64,000 bases of DNA, from contig NZ_JACHMX010000001.1 in the NCBI RefSeq assembly GCF_014205155.1, forward strand, positions 4,836,001 through 4,900,000. The letters run 5' to 3'. Below, piece by piece: positions 42,012 to 51,192 of the stretch. Origin of the DNA: Amycolatopsis umgeniensis. GTDB taxonomy: Bacteria > Actinomycetota > Actinomycetes > Mycobacteriales > Pseudonocardiaceae. The notes beneath the pieces were generated by a model that ran no database searches, had not been told where the DNA came from, and worked only from the letters and a program-made list of their open reading frames with translations. Every line of letters starts with the position of its first letter. Positions within the stretch are counted from its first letter, which is position 1. The translations under genes were made by a program, and so were the position numbers.

Positions 42012-43265
42012 GTGCAGCTGGAGGCGGCGTTGCCGGTCGGCGCGGATCCGCGACGGCACGCGCGCGTCCTCGCCAAGGTGCACGAAGCCGCCCTCGCGGG
42101 CAACGCGCTCCCGAGTCATCCGCGCGCCGTCATCGGTGCGTCCTGGCAGCGCATGCGCCGTCTCGGCCTGGACCCGGACCGCGGTGCGCCGGTGCCCACA
42201 CTCGTTCCCGAGCAGCTGGAAGCGCGCCGTCGCGGGAGCGGTCTCGCCGCTGTCCTGCCCGCCCTGCGGGGCGGCCTGATCAGCCTCGCCGAGCAGGCCG
42301 CGCACATCATGGCCGTCGTCGACGCCGACGGCCGCGTCCTCTGGCGCGACGGCAGTACCGCCGTCCGCCGCCGTGCCGACGCGCTCGGGTTCGTCGAAGG
42401 GGTCGACTGGCACGAGAACTCCGCCGGGACCAACGCCATCGGCACGGCGCTGGTCACCCGGCATCCGGTCCAGGTCTACTCGGCCGAGCACTACGTCCGT
42501 AACCAGCACGACTGGACCTGCGCCGCCGCGCCGCTGCACGATCCGCGGGACGGCAGGCTCCTCGGCGTCGTCGATCTCTCCGGCCCGGCCTCGACCGTGC
42601 ACCCGACGACCCTCGCGCTGGTCGACGCGGTCGCGAAGCTCGCCGAGGCGCATCTGCGCACCACTCACCTCTCGGAGCTCGAGCGGCTGCGGGGGCTCGC
42701 TTCGCCCCTGCTCACCAAGGTGAAGGGCCGGGCGGTGATCGCCGATCCGCACGGCTGGATCGCGGCGTCGGCGGGCCTCGTCCCGGTCGGCCGGATCGCT
42801 CTGCCGAACGGTGCGACCGCAGGCCGGAACTGGCTGCCCGCCTACGGGAACTGCCTGCTGGAGCCGCTACCGGGAGGCTGGCTGGTCCGGCTCACCGAGG
42901 AGGAGGACACGCCGCCGACCCGTGTCGTCCTCGACCTGAGGTCGGCGCGGGACAGCACGCTGCGCGCCTCGGGCCCGGCGGGGACCTGGTCGCATCGGCT
43001 GAGCCCGCGGCACGCGGAGATGCTGTACGTCCTCGCGCTGCACCGGGAGGGGCGGTCGGCCTCGGAACTTTCGCGCGACCTCTTCGGGGACGCCGGCCGC
43101 ACCGTCACCGTCCGCGCGGAGATGTCCAGGATGCGGCGCCATTTCGGCGGGATCCTGCTGGGCAGGCCGTACCGCTTCGCCGACGACGTCGAGGTGGTCG
43201 TCGAACGGCCCGCCGACGGTGGCGACGTCCTTCCGCATTCCGTCGCGCCCGCCGTCCGCGACTGA
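42012..43265 (+). CDS. AcoR-like GAF regulator without AAA+ domain
   Basis: A 417-residue transcriptional regulator. After an N-terminal helical segment (SHPRAVIGASWQRMRRLGLDP) comes a GAF sensor domain (about 75-215, FVEGVDWHENSAGTNAIGTAL; VRNQHDWTCAAAPLHDPRDGRLLGVVDLSGP), as in AcoR/AcoK regulators. The sigma-54-activating AAA+ domain is absent; instead the C-terminus has a winged-helix-like segment (SPRHAEMLYVLALHREG; VRAEMSRMRRHFG). GTG at 42012 follows AGAGGAG. Probably senses a small diol or ketone. Lies 80 bases after the AcoX-like gene. Confidence 0.8.
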   Translation: MQLEAALPVGADPRRHARVLAKVHEAALAGNALPSHPRAVIGASWQRMRRLGLDPDRGAPVPTLVPEQLEARRRGSGLAAVLPALRGGLISLAEQAAHIMAVVDADGRVLWRDGSTAVRRRADALGFVEGVDWHENSAGTNAIGTALVTRHPVQVYSAEHYVRNQHDWTCAAAPLHDPRDGRLLGVVDLSGPASTVHPTTLALVDAVAKLAEAHLRTTHLSELERLRGLASPLLTKVKGRAVIADPHGWIAASAGLVPVGRIALPNGATAGRNWLPAYGNCLLEPLPGGWLVRLTEEEDTPPTRVVLDLRSARDSTLRASGPAGTWSHRLSPRHAEMLYVLALHREGRSASELSRDLFGDAGRTVTVRAEMSRMRRHFGGILLGRPYRFADDVEVVVERPADGGDVLPHSVAPAVRD

Positions 43266-43332
43266 ACCTCCACCCCCGGCTCCACCCGGCGACGGTCCCG
43301 CTCCACCCGTCGGCGTGCCTACCGTCCGTGTC

Positions 43333-43455
43333 ATGGGAAAAATGAACGTGAAAGGCCTGTTGGGGCTGGTAGTGATAGGTGTCGTCGTCCTGCTGGGGTT
43401 CCTGGCCTACCGGCTGATCCTGGTGGAGATGATCACGCGGCTGAGCGATCACTGA
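43333..43455 (+). CDS. Small single-TM protein
   Basis: A 40-residue frame: MGKMNVKGLLGLVVIG then VVVLLGFLAYRLILVEMITR. It has one membrane segment and basic start, and ends seven bases before the kinase gene, so it may be made with it. Ribosome site is poor (ATG at 43333; a second at 43342 has GGGA). Moderate support. Confidence 0.45.
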   Translation: MGKMNVKGLLGLVVIGVVVLLGFLAYRLILVEMITRLSDH

Positions 43456-43462
43456 GGGGAAA

Positions 43463-44584
43463 ATGGGGAAACGGGAGAGGCCGCTGCTGCCGGACACGAT
43501 CGCGCCGAGCTGGCTGGTCGTCCAGCTGCTCGGCACGGCCGCGGTCGTGGTGGTGCTGCTGACCGCGAGCGAGTCCAGTGCCTGGATCTGGACGGCGTAC
43601 GGCGTTTGCGGGGCCTGCTGGCTGGGCTTCGTGGCGGTCTCCCCGCGGTTCCCCCGGGTGGCGACCGTCCTGCTCGCGGTGGCGAGCGTCGCGCCGTCGA
43701 TCGCGCTCGGCTGGGCGGAGGATTCGTCCGCCATCGTGCTCGCGGTGGTCACGGTCAGTCGGTTCGCCACGCTGACCGAGCCGTCGGTGGCCGCCATCCT
43801 GGGGGTGGTGGGGCTCGACGCGAGCCTCGCGGTGGTCACCGGCCTGGTCGCGGGCGCGTCCGCGCCACTGGTGTTCGGCAACGTCGGGGTGCTGCTCGTG
43901 CTGATGCTGCTGGGGCTGAACCGGCGGCAGTACGAGGTGCAGGCGGCGCAGGCGGCCGCGTTGCTGGAACAGACCAAGCTGGCGCAGAGCGAACACGCGC
44001 GGGCGGCCGCGCTCGACGAGCGCACGCGGATCGCCAGGGAGATCCACGACGTCCTCGCGCATTCGCTGGGGGCGCTGGGGATCCACCTGGAGGTCGCCGA
44101 GGCGCTGCTGGCCGAGAAGTCCGATGTGGACGGTGCACTCGGCAGGGTCCGGCTGTCCCGGCGGCTGGCCGCGGACGGGCTCGCCGAGGCTCGCGACGCT
44201 GTCGCCGCCTTGCGCAGCGACGTCCCGTCGACGGCGGAAGCCTTGCGGCTGCTGGTGGAGGCGCATCACGACGGGGTGACCTTCGAGGTCTCGGGCGACC
44301 AGCGGCCGCTGCCGTCCGCCGCGGTGGTCTCGCTGGTCGGCGTCGCGCGGGAGGCGCTGACCAACGCGGCCAAACACGCTCCCGGGCGGCCGGTGGCGCT
44401 GCTGCTGAGCTTCACCTCCTCGGAGGTCCGTTTGCGGGTTTGGAACGATCTCGGCGAAACCGTCGAGGACACCGGCGGGTTCGGTCTCACCGGGATGAGG
44501 GAGCGGCTCGCGCTCGCCGGTGGCACGCTGACCGCGGGCCCGGACGGCGGGCGCTGGACGGTGGAGGCGGTGGTGCGGACGTGA
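43463..44584 (+). CDS. Sensor histidine kinase (HisKA_3)
   Basis: A 373-residue kinase with five hydrophobic segments in residues 17-152, then the phospho-acceptor helix TRIAREIHDVLAHSLGALGIH and an ATPase domain (GVAREALTNAAKHAPGRPV; GGFGLTGMRERLALAGG). Coupled to the response regulator that follows. Of the three kinases in the window it is the smallest; signal unknown. Confidence 0.93.
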   Translation: MGKRERPLLPDTIAPSWLVVQLLGTAAVVVVLLTASESSAWIWTAYGVCGACWLGFVAVSPRFPRVATVLLAVASVAPSIALGWAEDSSAIVLAVVTVSRFATLTEPSVAAILGVVGLDASLAVVTGLVAGASAPLVFGNVGVLLVLMLLGLNRRQYEVQAAQAAALLEQTKLAQSEHARAAALDERTRIAREIHDVLAHSLGALGIHLEVAEALLAEKSDVDGALGRVRLSRRLAADGLAEARDAVAALRSDVPSTAEALRLLVEAHHDGVTFEVSGDQRPLPSAAVVSLVGVAREALTNAAKHAPGRPVALLLSFTSSEVRLRVWNDLGETVEDTGGFGLTGMRERLALAGGTLTAGPDGGRWTVEAVVRT

Positions 44585-45219
44585 TCCGGGTGGTCGTCGT
44601 CGATGACCAGCAGGTCATGCGCGAAGGGCTCGTCGCGTTGCTCGGGCTGATCGACGGGGTCGAGGTCGTGGGCTCCGCGGGAGACGGGCGGCAGGCGCTC
44701 GAGCTGCTGCGCGGGACCGCGGCCGACGTCGTGCTGATGGACCTGCGCATGCCCGTCCTGGACGGGGTGGCCGCGACCAGGCTGCTCAAGCGGGATCACC
44801 CGGAAGTGGCGGTCGTGGTGCTCACGACTTACGCGGACGACGCTTCGATCGCCGACGCGGTGCGAGCCGGGGCTCGCGGTTATCTGACCAAGGACGCCGG
44901 CCGCGCCGAGATCGGGGCGGCCGTCCGCTCCGCGGCCAACGGGCAGGCGATCTTCGCCGCCGAAGTCTCCGACAGACTCGTCGCCGCTCTCGACGCGAGA
45001 CCGGTCGCCCGGGCCAAGACCGAGCTCCCGGACGGGCTCACCGCCCGCGAGGCCGAAGTGCTCGGTCTCATCGCGCGCGGGTTGTCCAATCCGGAAATCG
45101 CCGCCGAGCTGTTCATCGGCGAAGCCACCGTGAAAAGCCACATCAACCACGCTTTCGCCAAGATCGGTGTGCGCAATCGTGCGGAGGCCGTGCGGTACGG
45201 CCTGGAAAAAGGCCTCTGA
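44581..45219 (+). CDS. NarL-type response regulator
   Basis: A 212-residue regulator. Receiver Asp in ADVVLMDLRMPVLDG, Lys in YLTKDAG, and LuxR HTH (LTAREAEVLGLIARGLSNPEI; TVKSHINHAF). GTG at 44581 overlaps the kinase stop. It belongs with the kinase at 43463. Confidence 0.93.
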   Translation: MIRVVVVDDQQVMREGLVALLGLIDGVEVVGSAGDGRQALELLRGTAADVVLMDLRMPVLDGVAATRLLKRDHPEVAVVVLTTYADDASIADAVRAGARGYLTKDAGRAEIGAAVRSAANGQAIFAAEVSDRLVAALDARPVARAKTELPDGLTAREAEVLGLIARGLSNPEIAAELFIGEATVKSHINHAFAKIGVRNRAEAVRYGLEKGL

Positions 45220-45325
45220 CGCTGCCCGGAGATCACGTGCCGATGACACACGCCGGTGTCACTGGCTGCGCTGTTCCCGACTCGGATACCTTCTTTGCGG
45301 GTAGAGCCAATGGGGAGGATCGGCG

Positions 45326-46720
45326 ATGACGAGCACTGTGACCCGGACGGGGCCACCGGGCAGCCCCGCGCCGCCCCCTGCGCCGGAGGGCCGCGGCGGG
45401 ATCGCCGGACTGCTCGAGCTGCCGGGGAACGGGATCCGCGCGATCGTCCGGTCGGCGGCGACCACCCCGGGCAGATTGTCGGTGATCGCGATCGGGCTCG
45501 TCCTGCTGTCGCTGGTCGCGGGCCTGTTCGGCACGCTGGCCGCGCAGGACAAGAAGGACACGATCAACGGCCTGATCGACCACCGCGAACCCCTCGCGGC
45601 CGCCGCGCAACAGGTCTACCGCGCGCTTTCGGACGCCGACGCGACAGCGGCCAGCTCGTTCCTCTCGATCGGCACCGAGCCGCTCCCGATGCGTCAGCGC
45701 TACGAACGCGACGTCGCGGAGGCCGGTGCCGCGCTGGCGAAGGCGGCGTCGGACTCGTCCGGCGTCGATGAAGCGGCCGAACAGATCAACACCCTCGGCC
45801 GCGAGATCCCTGTCTACACAGGACTGATCGAAACAGCGCGCACCTACAACCGTCAGGGATATCCCGTCGGTGCCTCGTATCTGCGTGAAGCCTCCGAGCT
45901 GATGCGGACGAAAATCCTTCCCGCCGCACAGGATCTGTACCGCATCGACACCGACAGGCTCGCCGCGGAACAGGACGACGCGACCGGATTCCCTTGGCTG
46001 GCAACGGCTTTGGTGCTTGCCCTGCTCGCGGCGCTGATCGTCACGCAGGTGCATCTGACCAGGAAGACCAACCGGCTGCTGAACGTCGGGCTCGTCGTCG
46101 CGTCCGCGTCGGTGGTCGTCGCCCTGCTGTGGGGCGCGGTGTCGCTGATCGTGCAGAGCAGCCTCGTCGGTGGAGGCGAGGAGGACGGCTCGCATCAGGT
46201 GGACGTCCTCGTGCGCGCCCGGATCGCGGCGCTGCAGGCACGGGCCGACGAAACGCTGACCCTCGTCGCGCGCGGCGACGGCGCGGCGTATGAACAGGAC
46301 TTCCGTGACCTCGCCGGGCAACTCGGCGGGACGGACGGCCAAGGCGGCCTGCTGGGCGAGGCCCGCGGTCTCGCGGCGGGCGGCGCGGCCGCGGGGAAGG
46401 TGGACGCGGCGATCCAAGCGGCGTCGGCGTGGTTCAAGGCGCACGGTGAGGTGCGGCGCCTCGACGACGACGGCTTCTACCAGGACGCCGTCGACATGGC
46501 CATCCGTGACGACAAGAAGGACGGCGCGGCGGGGGCGTTCCTGCACCTCGACGAGAACCTGGTGGCCGCGATCAACGTGGGACGGCAGGAATTCCTCGAC
46601 GACACCCGTGGTGCCGAGCGGGCGCTGACCCTGCTCGCGCCGGGGATCGCGGTGCTGGCGCTGATCGCGGCGGCGGGGTCCGCGTTGGGAATCCGTGAAC
46701 GGCTGAGGGAGTACCGGTGA
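45326..46720 (+). CDS. glnX: GlnX-like membrane protein of amino-acid-sensing pathway
   Basis: A 464-residue membrane protein with four TM segments (about residues 51-73, 222-239, 252-275 and 433-452) enclosing two extracytoplasmic helical domains (LIDHREPLAAAAQQVYRALSDADATAAS and QVDVLVRARIAALQARADETL). This is the architecture of GlnX, which in mycobacteria and corynebacteria passes a signal from the glutamate/glutamine-binding lipoprotein GlnH to the kinase PknG inside the cell. glnH follows with a one-base overlap; pknG is 4.5 kb away. Confidence 0.85.
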   Translation: MTSTVTRTGPPGSPAPPPAPEGRGGIAGLLELPGNGIRAIVRSAATTPGRLSVIAIGLVLLSLVAGLFGTLAAQDKKDTINGLIDHREPLAAAAQQVYRALSDADATAASSFLSIGTEPLPMRQRYERDVAEAGAALAKAASDSSGVDEAAEQINTLGREIPVYTGLIETARTYNRQGYPVGASYLREASELMRTKILPAAQDLYRIDTDRLAAEQDDATGFPWLATALVLALLAALIVTQVHLTRKTNRLLNVGLVVASASVVVALLWGAVSLIVQSSLVGGGEEDGSHQVDVLVRARIAALQARADETLTLVARGDGAAYEQDFRDLAGQLGGTDGQGGLLGEARGLAAGGAAAGKVDAAIQAASAWFKAHGEVRRLDDDGFYQDAVDMAIRDDKKDGAAGAFLHLDENLVAAINVGRQEFLDDTRGAERALTLLAPGIAVLALIAAAGSALGIRERLREYR

Positions 46721-47685
46721 TGCGGAACGGTCTGCGGGCGGCCGTGCTCGGCGCCGTCTTGGTGCTGGCGACGGCTTGTGGCGGCGCGGGGGCGCCGGTC
46801 GAACCGGCCCCGGTCGGCGAGGTCGCCCCGCCGTTGCCCGCGAACGTCGGCGGCGCCGACAACGCCGGTGGTGGCGGAACCTCCGACACGAGCTGCAACC
46901 CGTTGGCGAGTTTGCGGCCGACCAGCGGCACGACGATCACCAGTGGATCGACGATGGCGCAGATCAAGCAGAACGGCAAACTGGTCGCCGGCGTCGACCA
47001 GACCACGTTCCTGTTCGGTTTCCGCAATCCGACGTCGGGCCAGCTCGAAGGTTTCGACATCGACATGGTCAACGAGATCGCGAAAGCGATCTTCGGCAGC
47101 GCGGAAGGCCGGGTCCAGTTCCGGGCGATCCCGTCGAAACTGCGGGAAGACGTGCTCCAGAAGAAGCAGGTCGACATCGTGGTCCGGACCTACAGCATCA
47201 CCTGCAGCCGTCTGCAGAAGGTCGGCTTCTCGACGGCGTACTACAAGGCGGGGCAACGGATCCTGGTCGAATCGGGCTCGAAGGTCGCCCAGCTCTCGGA
47301 CCTCGCAGGCCGCCGGGTCTGCGCGACCAAGACGTCGACCTCGCTGCTGAAGATCGCGGCGGATCCCTCGAAGCCGGTGCCGGTCTCGGTGGATAACTGG
47401 TCGGACTGCCTGGTGATGCTGCAGCAGAAGCAGGTCGAGGCCGTGTCGACGGACGACGTCATCCTCGCCGGGATGCTCGCGCAGGACCCGACGCTGAAGA
47501 TCGTGGGGGACCGGTTCACCGAGGAGAACTACGGCATCGGTGTCCCGAAGGAGAACGAGGACATGGTGCGGTACGTGAACGCCGTGCTGGAGAACGTGCG
47601 CGGCGGCGCGTGGCAGACGAGCTACGCGAAGTGGATCGGGAACAAACTCGAAGGCGGCACGCCGCCTTCACCTCAGTACAAATGA
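46720..47685 (+). CDS. glnH: GlnH-like solute-binding lipoprotein
   Basis: A 321-residue lipoprotein. The signal ends LVLATAC, with Cys as the lipid site. A 60-residue Pro/Gly-rich linker precedes the periplasmic-binding-protein type 3 domain (IKQNGKLVAGVDQTTFLFGFRNP; LEGFDIDMVNEIAKAIFG). It is thought to bind aspartate, glutamate or glutamine and report to GlnX. ATG at 46720 overlaps the glnX stop (TGATG) and has GAGGGAG eight bases before; GTG at 46717 is also possible. A terminator follows. Confidence 0.88.
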   Translation: MRNGLRAAVLGAVLVLATACGGAGAPVEPAPVGEVAPPLPANVGGADNAGGGGTSDTSCNPLASLRPTSGTTITSGSTMAQIKQNGKLVAGVDQTTFLFGFRNPTSGQLEGFDIDMVNEIAKAIFGSAEGRVQFRAIPSKLREDVLQKKQVDIVVRTYSITCSRLQKVGFSTAYYKAGQRILVESGSKVAQLSDLAGRRVCATKTSTSLLKIAADPSKPVPVSVDNWSDCLVMLQQKQVEAVSTDDVILAGMLAQDPTLKIVGDRFTEENYGIGVPKENEDMVRYVNAVLENVRGGAWQTSYAKWIGNKLEGGTPPSPQYK

Positions 47686-47688
47686 GAA

Positions 47689-47720
47689 CGGGCCGTTCGG
47701 GAACGATCCCGAACGGCCCG
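47689..47720. terminator. Terminator between glnH and the ESX-type gene
   Basis: CGGGCCGTTCGGGA and TCCCGAACGGCCCG form a perfect 14-bp stem with a four-base loop between two convergent genes. Confidence 0.85.
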
Positions 47721-47727
47721 CTTCGTC

Positions 47728-49215
47728 TCAGGAGGACTTCTCGCCGATCACCGGCGGCACCGGCTTCATGTCGCCGTCGTAGCCGCCGAACAAGACGTCG
47801 GCGTCCTCTTCCTGCAGGTAGTTCGGGGCCTTCTTTTCCTTGTCCTCTTCCTTCTGCCCCTTGCCACCGGGAGCGCCCGCGCCCATCGGCCCCTGACCGC
47901 CGCTCTTGCCCGCCGCGGCCGCGCCACCACGCGTCACGCGCTCCTCCGGCAACTTGCCGGCCCCGGACCCGCCGCCCTTGCCCGCCAGCTTCTCGGCCTC
48001 ACCGGCCGAAACCTTGCCGCCCGCGAGCCGCTCGGCGACGTTGCCGGATCCGCCGTTGCGCCCGAACCCGCCGCTCTTGCCACCCCCGCCGCCGGTCAAC
48101 CGGCTCGCCGCACTGCCGCCCGGCCCGGTCGGTGTCCGGCCGGGCTTGCCGCGGTACTGCTCGCTGCCCAGCCGTCCGAGACCGCTGGGGCCAGGACCGT
48201 TCATGGCCGCCAACCCCGGCGTCGGCCCGGGCCGGAACGACGCGGGCGGCCCGCTGAGCGGCTGCCCCGGCCCCGGAACCCCGGTGTGCCCGCCGCCCGT
48301 GGTGATCCCCGGCCCAGGCCCCGATGTCGGCCCTGGTCCGCCCGTGTACCCCGGTCCGGACACCCCCGGCCCGGACCCCGGCCCGCCGCTGAAGCCCTTG
48401 ACCTCGGTACCCCCGGAAAACCCGGACGCCGTCGTCGACTCGCCCATTTCCGGCGGCGGGGCGAAGGTGGGCTGCTTGGAATTGACGTCGAAGAGCGACT
48501 GGTCGTAGGTGTGCATCACCTGCGCGGCCTGCTGATGCGCCTGGAACGACTGCTCCTGCTTGGCCGAGATGTTGCCGACCGTCTCCACCGCACCCGCGAA
48601 GTTCCCGGCCCCGAGCTGCTGCATCGCGTTCTTGTACTCGGCGTTGCGATCGAAGGGGACCTCTTCGGGCATGGAGTTCTTCGCGGTGGTGGCTGCGGCC
48701 GCCGACTGGGAGAAGCGGTTGGATGCGAGGTACGCGCCGTCGCCCGCGGTGTCGGCCCATTTGCTGATGTTGGAGAAGAAATCGGTGACCGTCTTGGCAC
48801 CGTCTCCCTGCCAGTGCTCGCCCTCTTTGCTGATCGCGGCTTTGACGGCGGTGCTGAAGGTGTTCAGGGAGTTGCCCTGGTTATTCCAGAGCTCCCCCTT
48901 TTCGTCGATGTCGCGGGGGTCGAGATCCTGCGTGACCATGTTCTTCAGATCGCCGTGCGGGACCGCTTCGTAGCGCTGTTCCGAGGGATTGAGGCCAGTG
49001 CGAAACTGCTGTCCTTGAGCGAGCGCCGCGGCCTGCTCACCGGAGTACTGCCCCGCTTTTGCCTCAGCCGTCAACCTGGCTGTGAGGGAGTTCCCGCCGG
49101 GTCCGGCGTTGGTCTCGTTGTAGGTGTCGGAGTAGCGCTTGGCCTCGTAATCGCGGTTCGCCTTACCCGACGCCGAGAACGTGCTGTCGAAGTCGTCTTG
49201 CCCGACGTTGACCAT
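47728..49215 (-). CDS. Large PPE/EspB-like secreted protein of ESX type
   Basis: A 495-residue protein. The first 250 residues are helical and hold a WxG-like turn (GEHWQGDGAKTVTDFF) as in EspB/PPE family substrates of type VII secretion. Residues 265-450 are Gly/Pro-rich repeats (GPGPTSGPGPG and like), with a conserved end NYLQEEDADVLFGGYDGDMKPVP. The gene is first in position of four minus-strand genes (with a DUF3558 lipoprotein, a WXG100-like protein and EspG) set between glnH and pknG. It lacks a signal peptide, which agrees with ESX export. No ESX core genes are in the window. Confidence 0.75.
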   Translation of the reverse strand: MVNVGQDDFDSTFSASGKANRDYEAKRYSDTYNETNAGPGGNSLTARLTAEAKAGQYSGEQAAALAQGQQFRTGLNPSEQRYEAVPHGDLKNMVTQDLDPRDIDEKGELWNNQGNSLNTFSTAVKAAISKEGEHWQGDGAKTVTDFFSNISKWADTAGDGAYLASNRFSQSAAAATTAKNSMPEEVPFDRNAEYKNAMQQLGAGNFAGAVETVGNISAKQEQSFQAHQQAAQVMHTYDQSLFDVNSKQPTFAPPPEMGESTTASGFSGGTEVKGFSGGPGSGPGVSGPGYTGGPGPTSGPGPGITTGGGHTGVPGPGQPLSGPPASFRPGPTPGLAAMNGPGPSGLGRLGSEQYRGKPGRTPTGPGGSAASRLTGGGGGKSGGFGRNGGSGNVAERLAGGKVSAGEAEKLAGKGGGSGAGKLPEERVTRGGAAAAGKSGGQGPMGAGAPGGKGQKEEDKEKKAPNYLQEEDADVLFGGYDGDMKPVPPVIGEKSS

Positions 49216-49234
49216 GGTCCCTCCCGTTCCGTAG

Positions 49235-49786
49235 TCAGTTGCCTCTAGGCAGTTTCGGTTCAGCGGATGTGGCGAGTTCCCTGGACAGAGCGCAGGCTTC
49301 CTCGTTGGTTCCCTTGTTCAAACTGGTCGAGGCCGTCATCCGAGACGTCGGTGTGACCGCGATCGCCACCGTGCAAGCTTGCTTACCCGCGTCGCCGGGG
49401 ATCTCGACTGCCTCACGTTCGCCGACCTTCGTCGGAACCTTGGTGCCTTGCCCGGCGGACAGTTGGTCGATTCCGGCCTCGGGAACGAGATAAATGCTCA
49501 CCGAACCGAAACCTTGTTTTCGGCTGGCGCAGCCGTTGTCGCTTTCGTAGGTCTCCACGACCGGAGGGTCGAAGCCTTTGGCGCTGGTCGTGGGTTCCAG
49601 TAGATCGCAGGCTTTGAGATCCCCGAACACATCGCCGGGTGCGGTGCTCTTCGAAGCCGAAGAGTCGCCGCTTTGCGTTGGGGCAGGTGTTGCCTTGCCG
49701 GGTTTCTCCGAAGAACAGCTGGAAAGGACGAGAACAAGAAAGGTCGGCAATGCGACGATGAGCGGGAGCCGTGATTTCGCGATCAT
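49235..49786 (-). CDS. DUF3558 lipoprotein
   Basis: A 183-residue lipoprotein with a lipobox LVLSSC, a Ser/Pro linker and a DUF3558 domain with the usual cysteine pairs (DLKACDLLEPTT; YESDNGCASRKQGFGSVSIYLVPEAG). DUF3558 lipoproteins are common near ESX-type genes in Pseudonocardiaceae. Cotranscribed with the genes on both sides by 10-20-base gaps. Function unknown. Confidence 0.82.
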   Translation of the reverse strand: MIAKSRLPLIVALPTFLVLVLSSCSSEKPGKATPAPTQSGDSSASKSTAPGDVFGDLKACDLLEPTTSAKGFDPPVVETYESDNGCASRKQGFGSVSIYLVPEAGIDQLSAGQGTKVPTKVGEREAVEIPGDAGKQACTVAIAVTPTSRMTASTSLNKGTNEEACALSRELATSAEPKLPRGN

Positions 49787-49797
49787 ATCGGTCTGTG

Positions 49798-50214
49798 TCA
49801 GTCCTTTTGGAGAGATTTCAGTTGATCGGCATTGTCGCCATCTCGATGCCGGTACTTGGTCTTCGCCAGATCGATCGCCTCGTCAGCGCGGTTGAGTACA
49901 TCCCGTAGCGCGTCCAGCTGGGTTTTGGCCGAGAGGTCATCACCTTCGGCGACTCGGATCGCATGTTGACCGACTTGCTGCGCGAACGGCCCGGTGCCCA
50001 GTTTCGGTTGTTCGGCGAGCCGTAAGAAGGCTCGCTGGTTGTTCGACCAGTCGGTCACGTAGTCGGAGATCGCTTGCTTCAAAGCTTCTCCGGCCTCTTC
50101 GCTGACCTTGAAGTCCCCGTCCTTCGCGGCCTTCACCATCGCGTCCGCCTGCGCCGAGAAATCCCCCAGCATCTGCGAGAAGTCACCCGGTGGTCCGCCG
50201 GTGCCGTCTGCCAT
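49798..50214 (-). CDS. WXG100-like ESX-associated protein
   Basis: A 138-residue helical protein without signal peptide. Helix-rich sequence (MVKAAKDGDFKVSEEAGEALKQAISDYV; DLSAKTQLDALRDVLNRADEAI) resembles ESX-secreted or chaperone-like helical partners. It starts the set that continues with DUF3558 and the EspB-like gene. Function is inferred from neighbours. Confidence 0.65.
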   Translation of the reverse strand: MADGTGGPPGDFSQMLGDFSAQADAMVKAAKDGDFKVSEEAGEALKQAISDYVTDWSNNQRAFLRLAEQPKLGTGPFAQQVGQHAIRVAEGDDLSAKTQLDALRDVLNRADEAIDLAKTKYRHRDGDNADQLKSLQKD

Positions 50215-50308
50215 GGTCTCTCCCCTGTACCAAGTCCCGGTTACTCGTAGCGCTCGTCAAGTCACGATATCAGCGGAAGTGGCCCGAAAGGCCGCCTTCC
50301 GGCGAGGA

Positions 50309-51064
50309 TCACGCGCTGCCGACGCGGGCGGCTTCGACCAGGTCGTGGATCCATCGTGCCAGGTGAGAGCCGCTCGTCGGGGTGAACGTGCGGCGGACTT
50401 CGCCGTCGGGGAAGCGGTCGGTGGTGAGCATGAAGCGGCCTTGGACACTGTCGAACCACTGGACGCTCTTCTGCTGCGGTTTACCCCTGTCGTCGCGCAG
50501 GGTGAGGCTGATCGTGCCGAGCCTCGCGAGGGGGAATTCGAAGAACCGGCCGGCCGCCCCCAAGCGGAGGTTGCCGGGGTCCTCGTCGAACGGGTCGTCC
50601 GGTCGTTTGGACGGGGGGAGGGTGCTGGACGTCGTCACCCGTCCGGGGAACGGCTGCAGTGACGGCAGGTTGCCGAGAAGGGTGGTGACGACCTGTTCGG
50701 GGTAAACCGGCTCGAAGAGGATGTCGAATCCGCGCTGCTGGCTCACGACGCCCAGGCGACGGTCCCAACCACCCCGATAGAGGTATTCCGCGTTCTGCTC
50801 GACTTCGTGCGCTTCCAGAGTGACGACGAAGTCCCCGGTCGCCCAGAGTCGGAGCGTCTGTTCGTAGTCGCGCAAGAGTTCGCGGCCGCGCGCGAATCCT
50901 CGGTCGGTCAGTTCGGCCCAGACAGCCTCGCAATGCCGTTCGCGTTCGGTGACGGTCGTGCCGACGGTCGGGATTTCGAAGGGCAGCACGAATCTGCCGA
51001 GCCCGAGCTCTTCGAGTACGACGTCGAGCTGGGCCATCGACATCGAAAATGACGCAGGCACCGG
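50309..51064 (-). CDS. espG: EspG family ESX secretion chaperone
   Basis: A protein of about 251 residues, EspG family (PF14011): MAQLDVVLEELGLGRFVLPFEIPTVG, then FVVTLEAHEV and QGRFMLTTDRFPDGEVRRTFTPTSG. EspG binds PE/PPE-type substrates and takes them to the ESX machine, so the EspB/PPE-like product at 47728 is a plausible client. GTG at 51064 with AGGGGGAG just upstream is chosen; ATG at 51076 and 51043 are alternatives. Divergent from pknG. Confidence 0.85.
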   Translation of the reverse strand, partial: PVPASFSMSMAQLDVVLEELGLGRFVLPFEIPTVGTTVTERERHCEAVWAELTDRGFARGRELLRDYEQTLRLWATGDFVVTLEAHEVEQNAEYLYRGGWDRRLGVVSQQRGFDILFEPVYPEQVVTTLLGNLPSLQPFPGRVTTSSTLPPSKRPDDPFDEDPGNLRLGAAGRFFEFPLARLGTISLTLRDDRGKPQQKSVQWFDSVQGRFMLTTDRFPDGEVRRTFTPTSGSHLARWIHDLVEAARVGSA

Positions 51065-51192
51065 TCTCCCCCTCATCACCTGCTGAATCGGTTCTCTCTC
51101 GCACCGTAGCGGGTTCGACCCGGCGCGGGCACGACCTGCCTGCTCACGTCTAGGATCAGGTCGACGCCGTCGCGGGGATTCGGGAGGTACCA

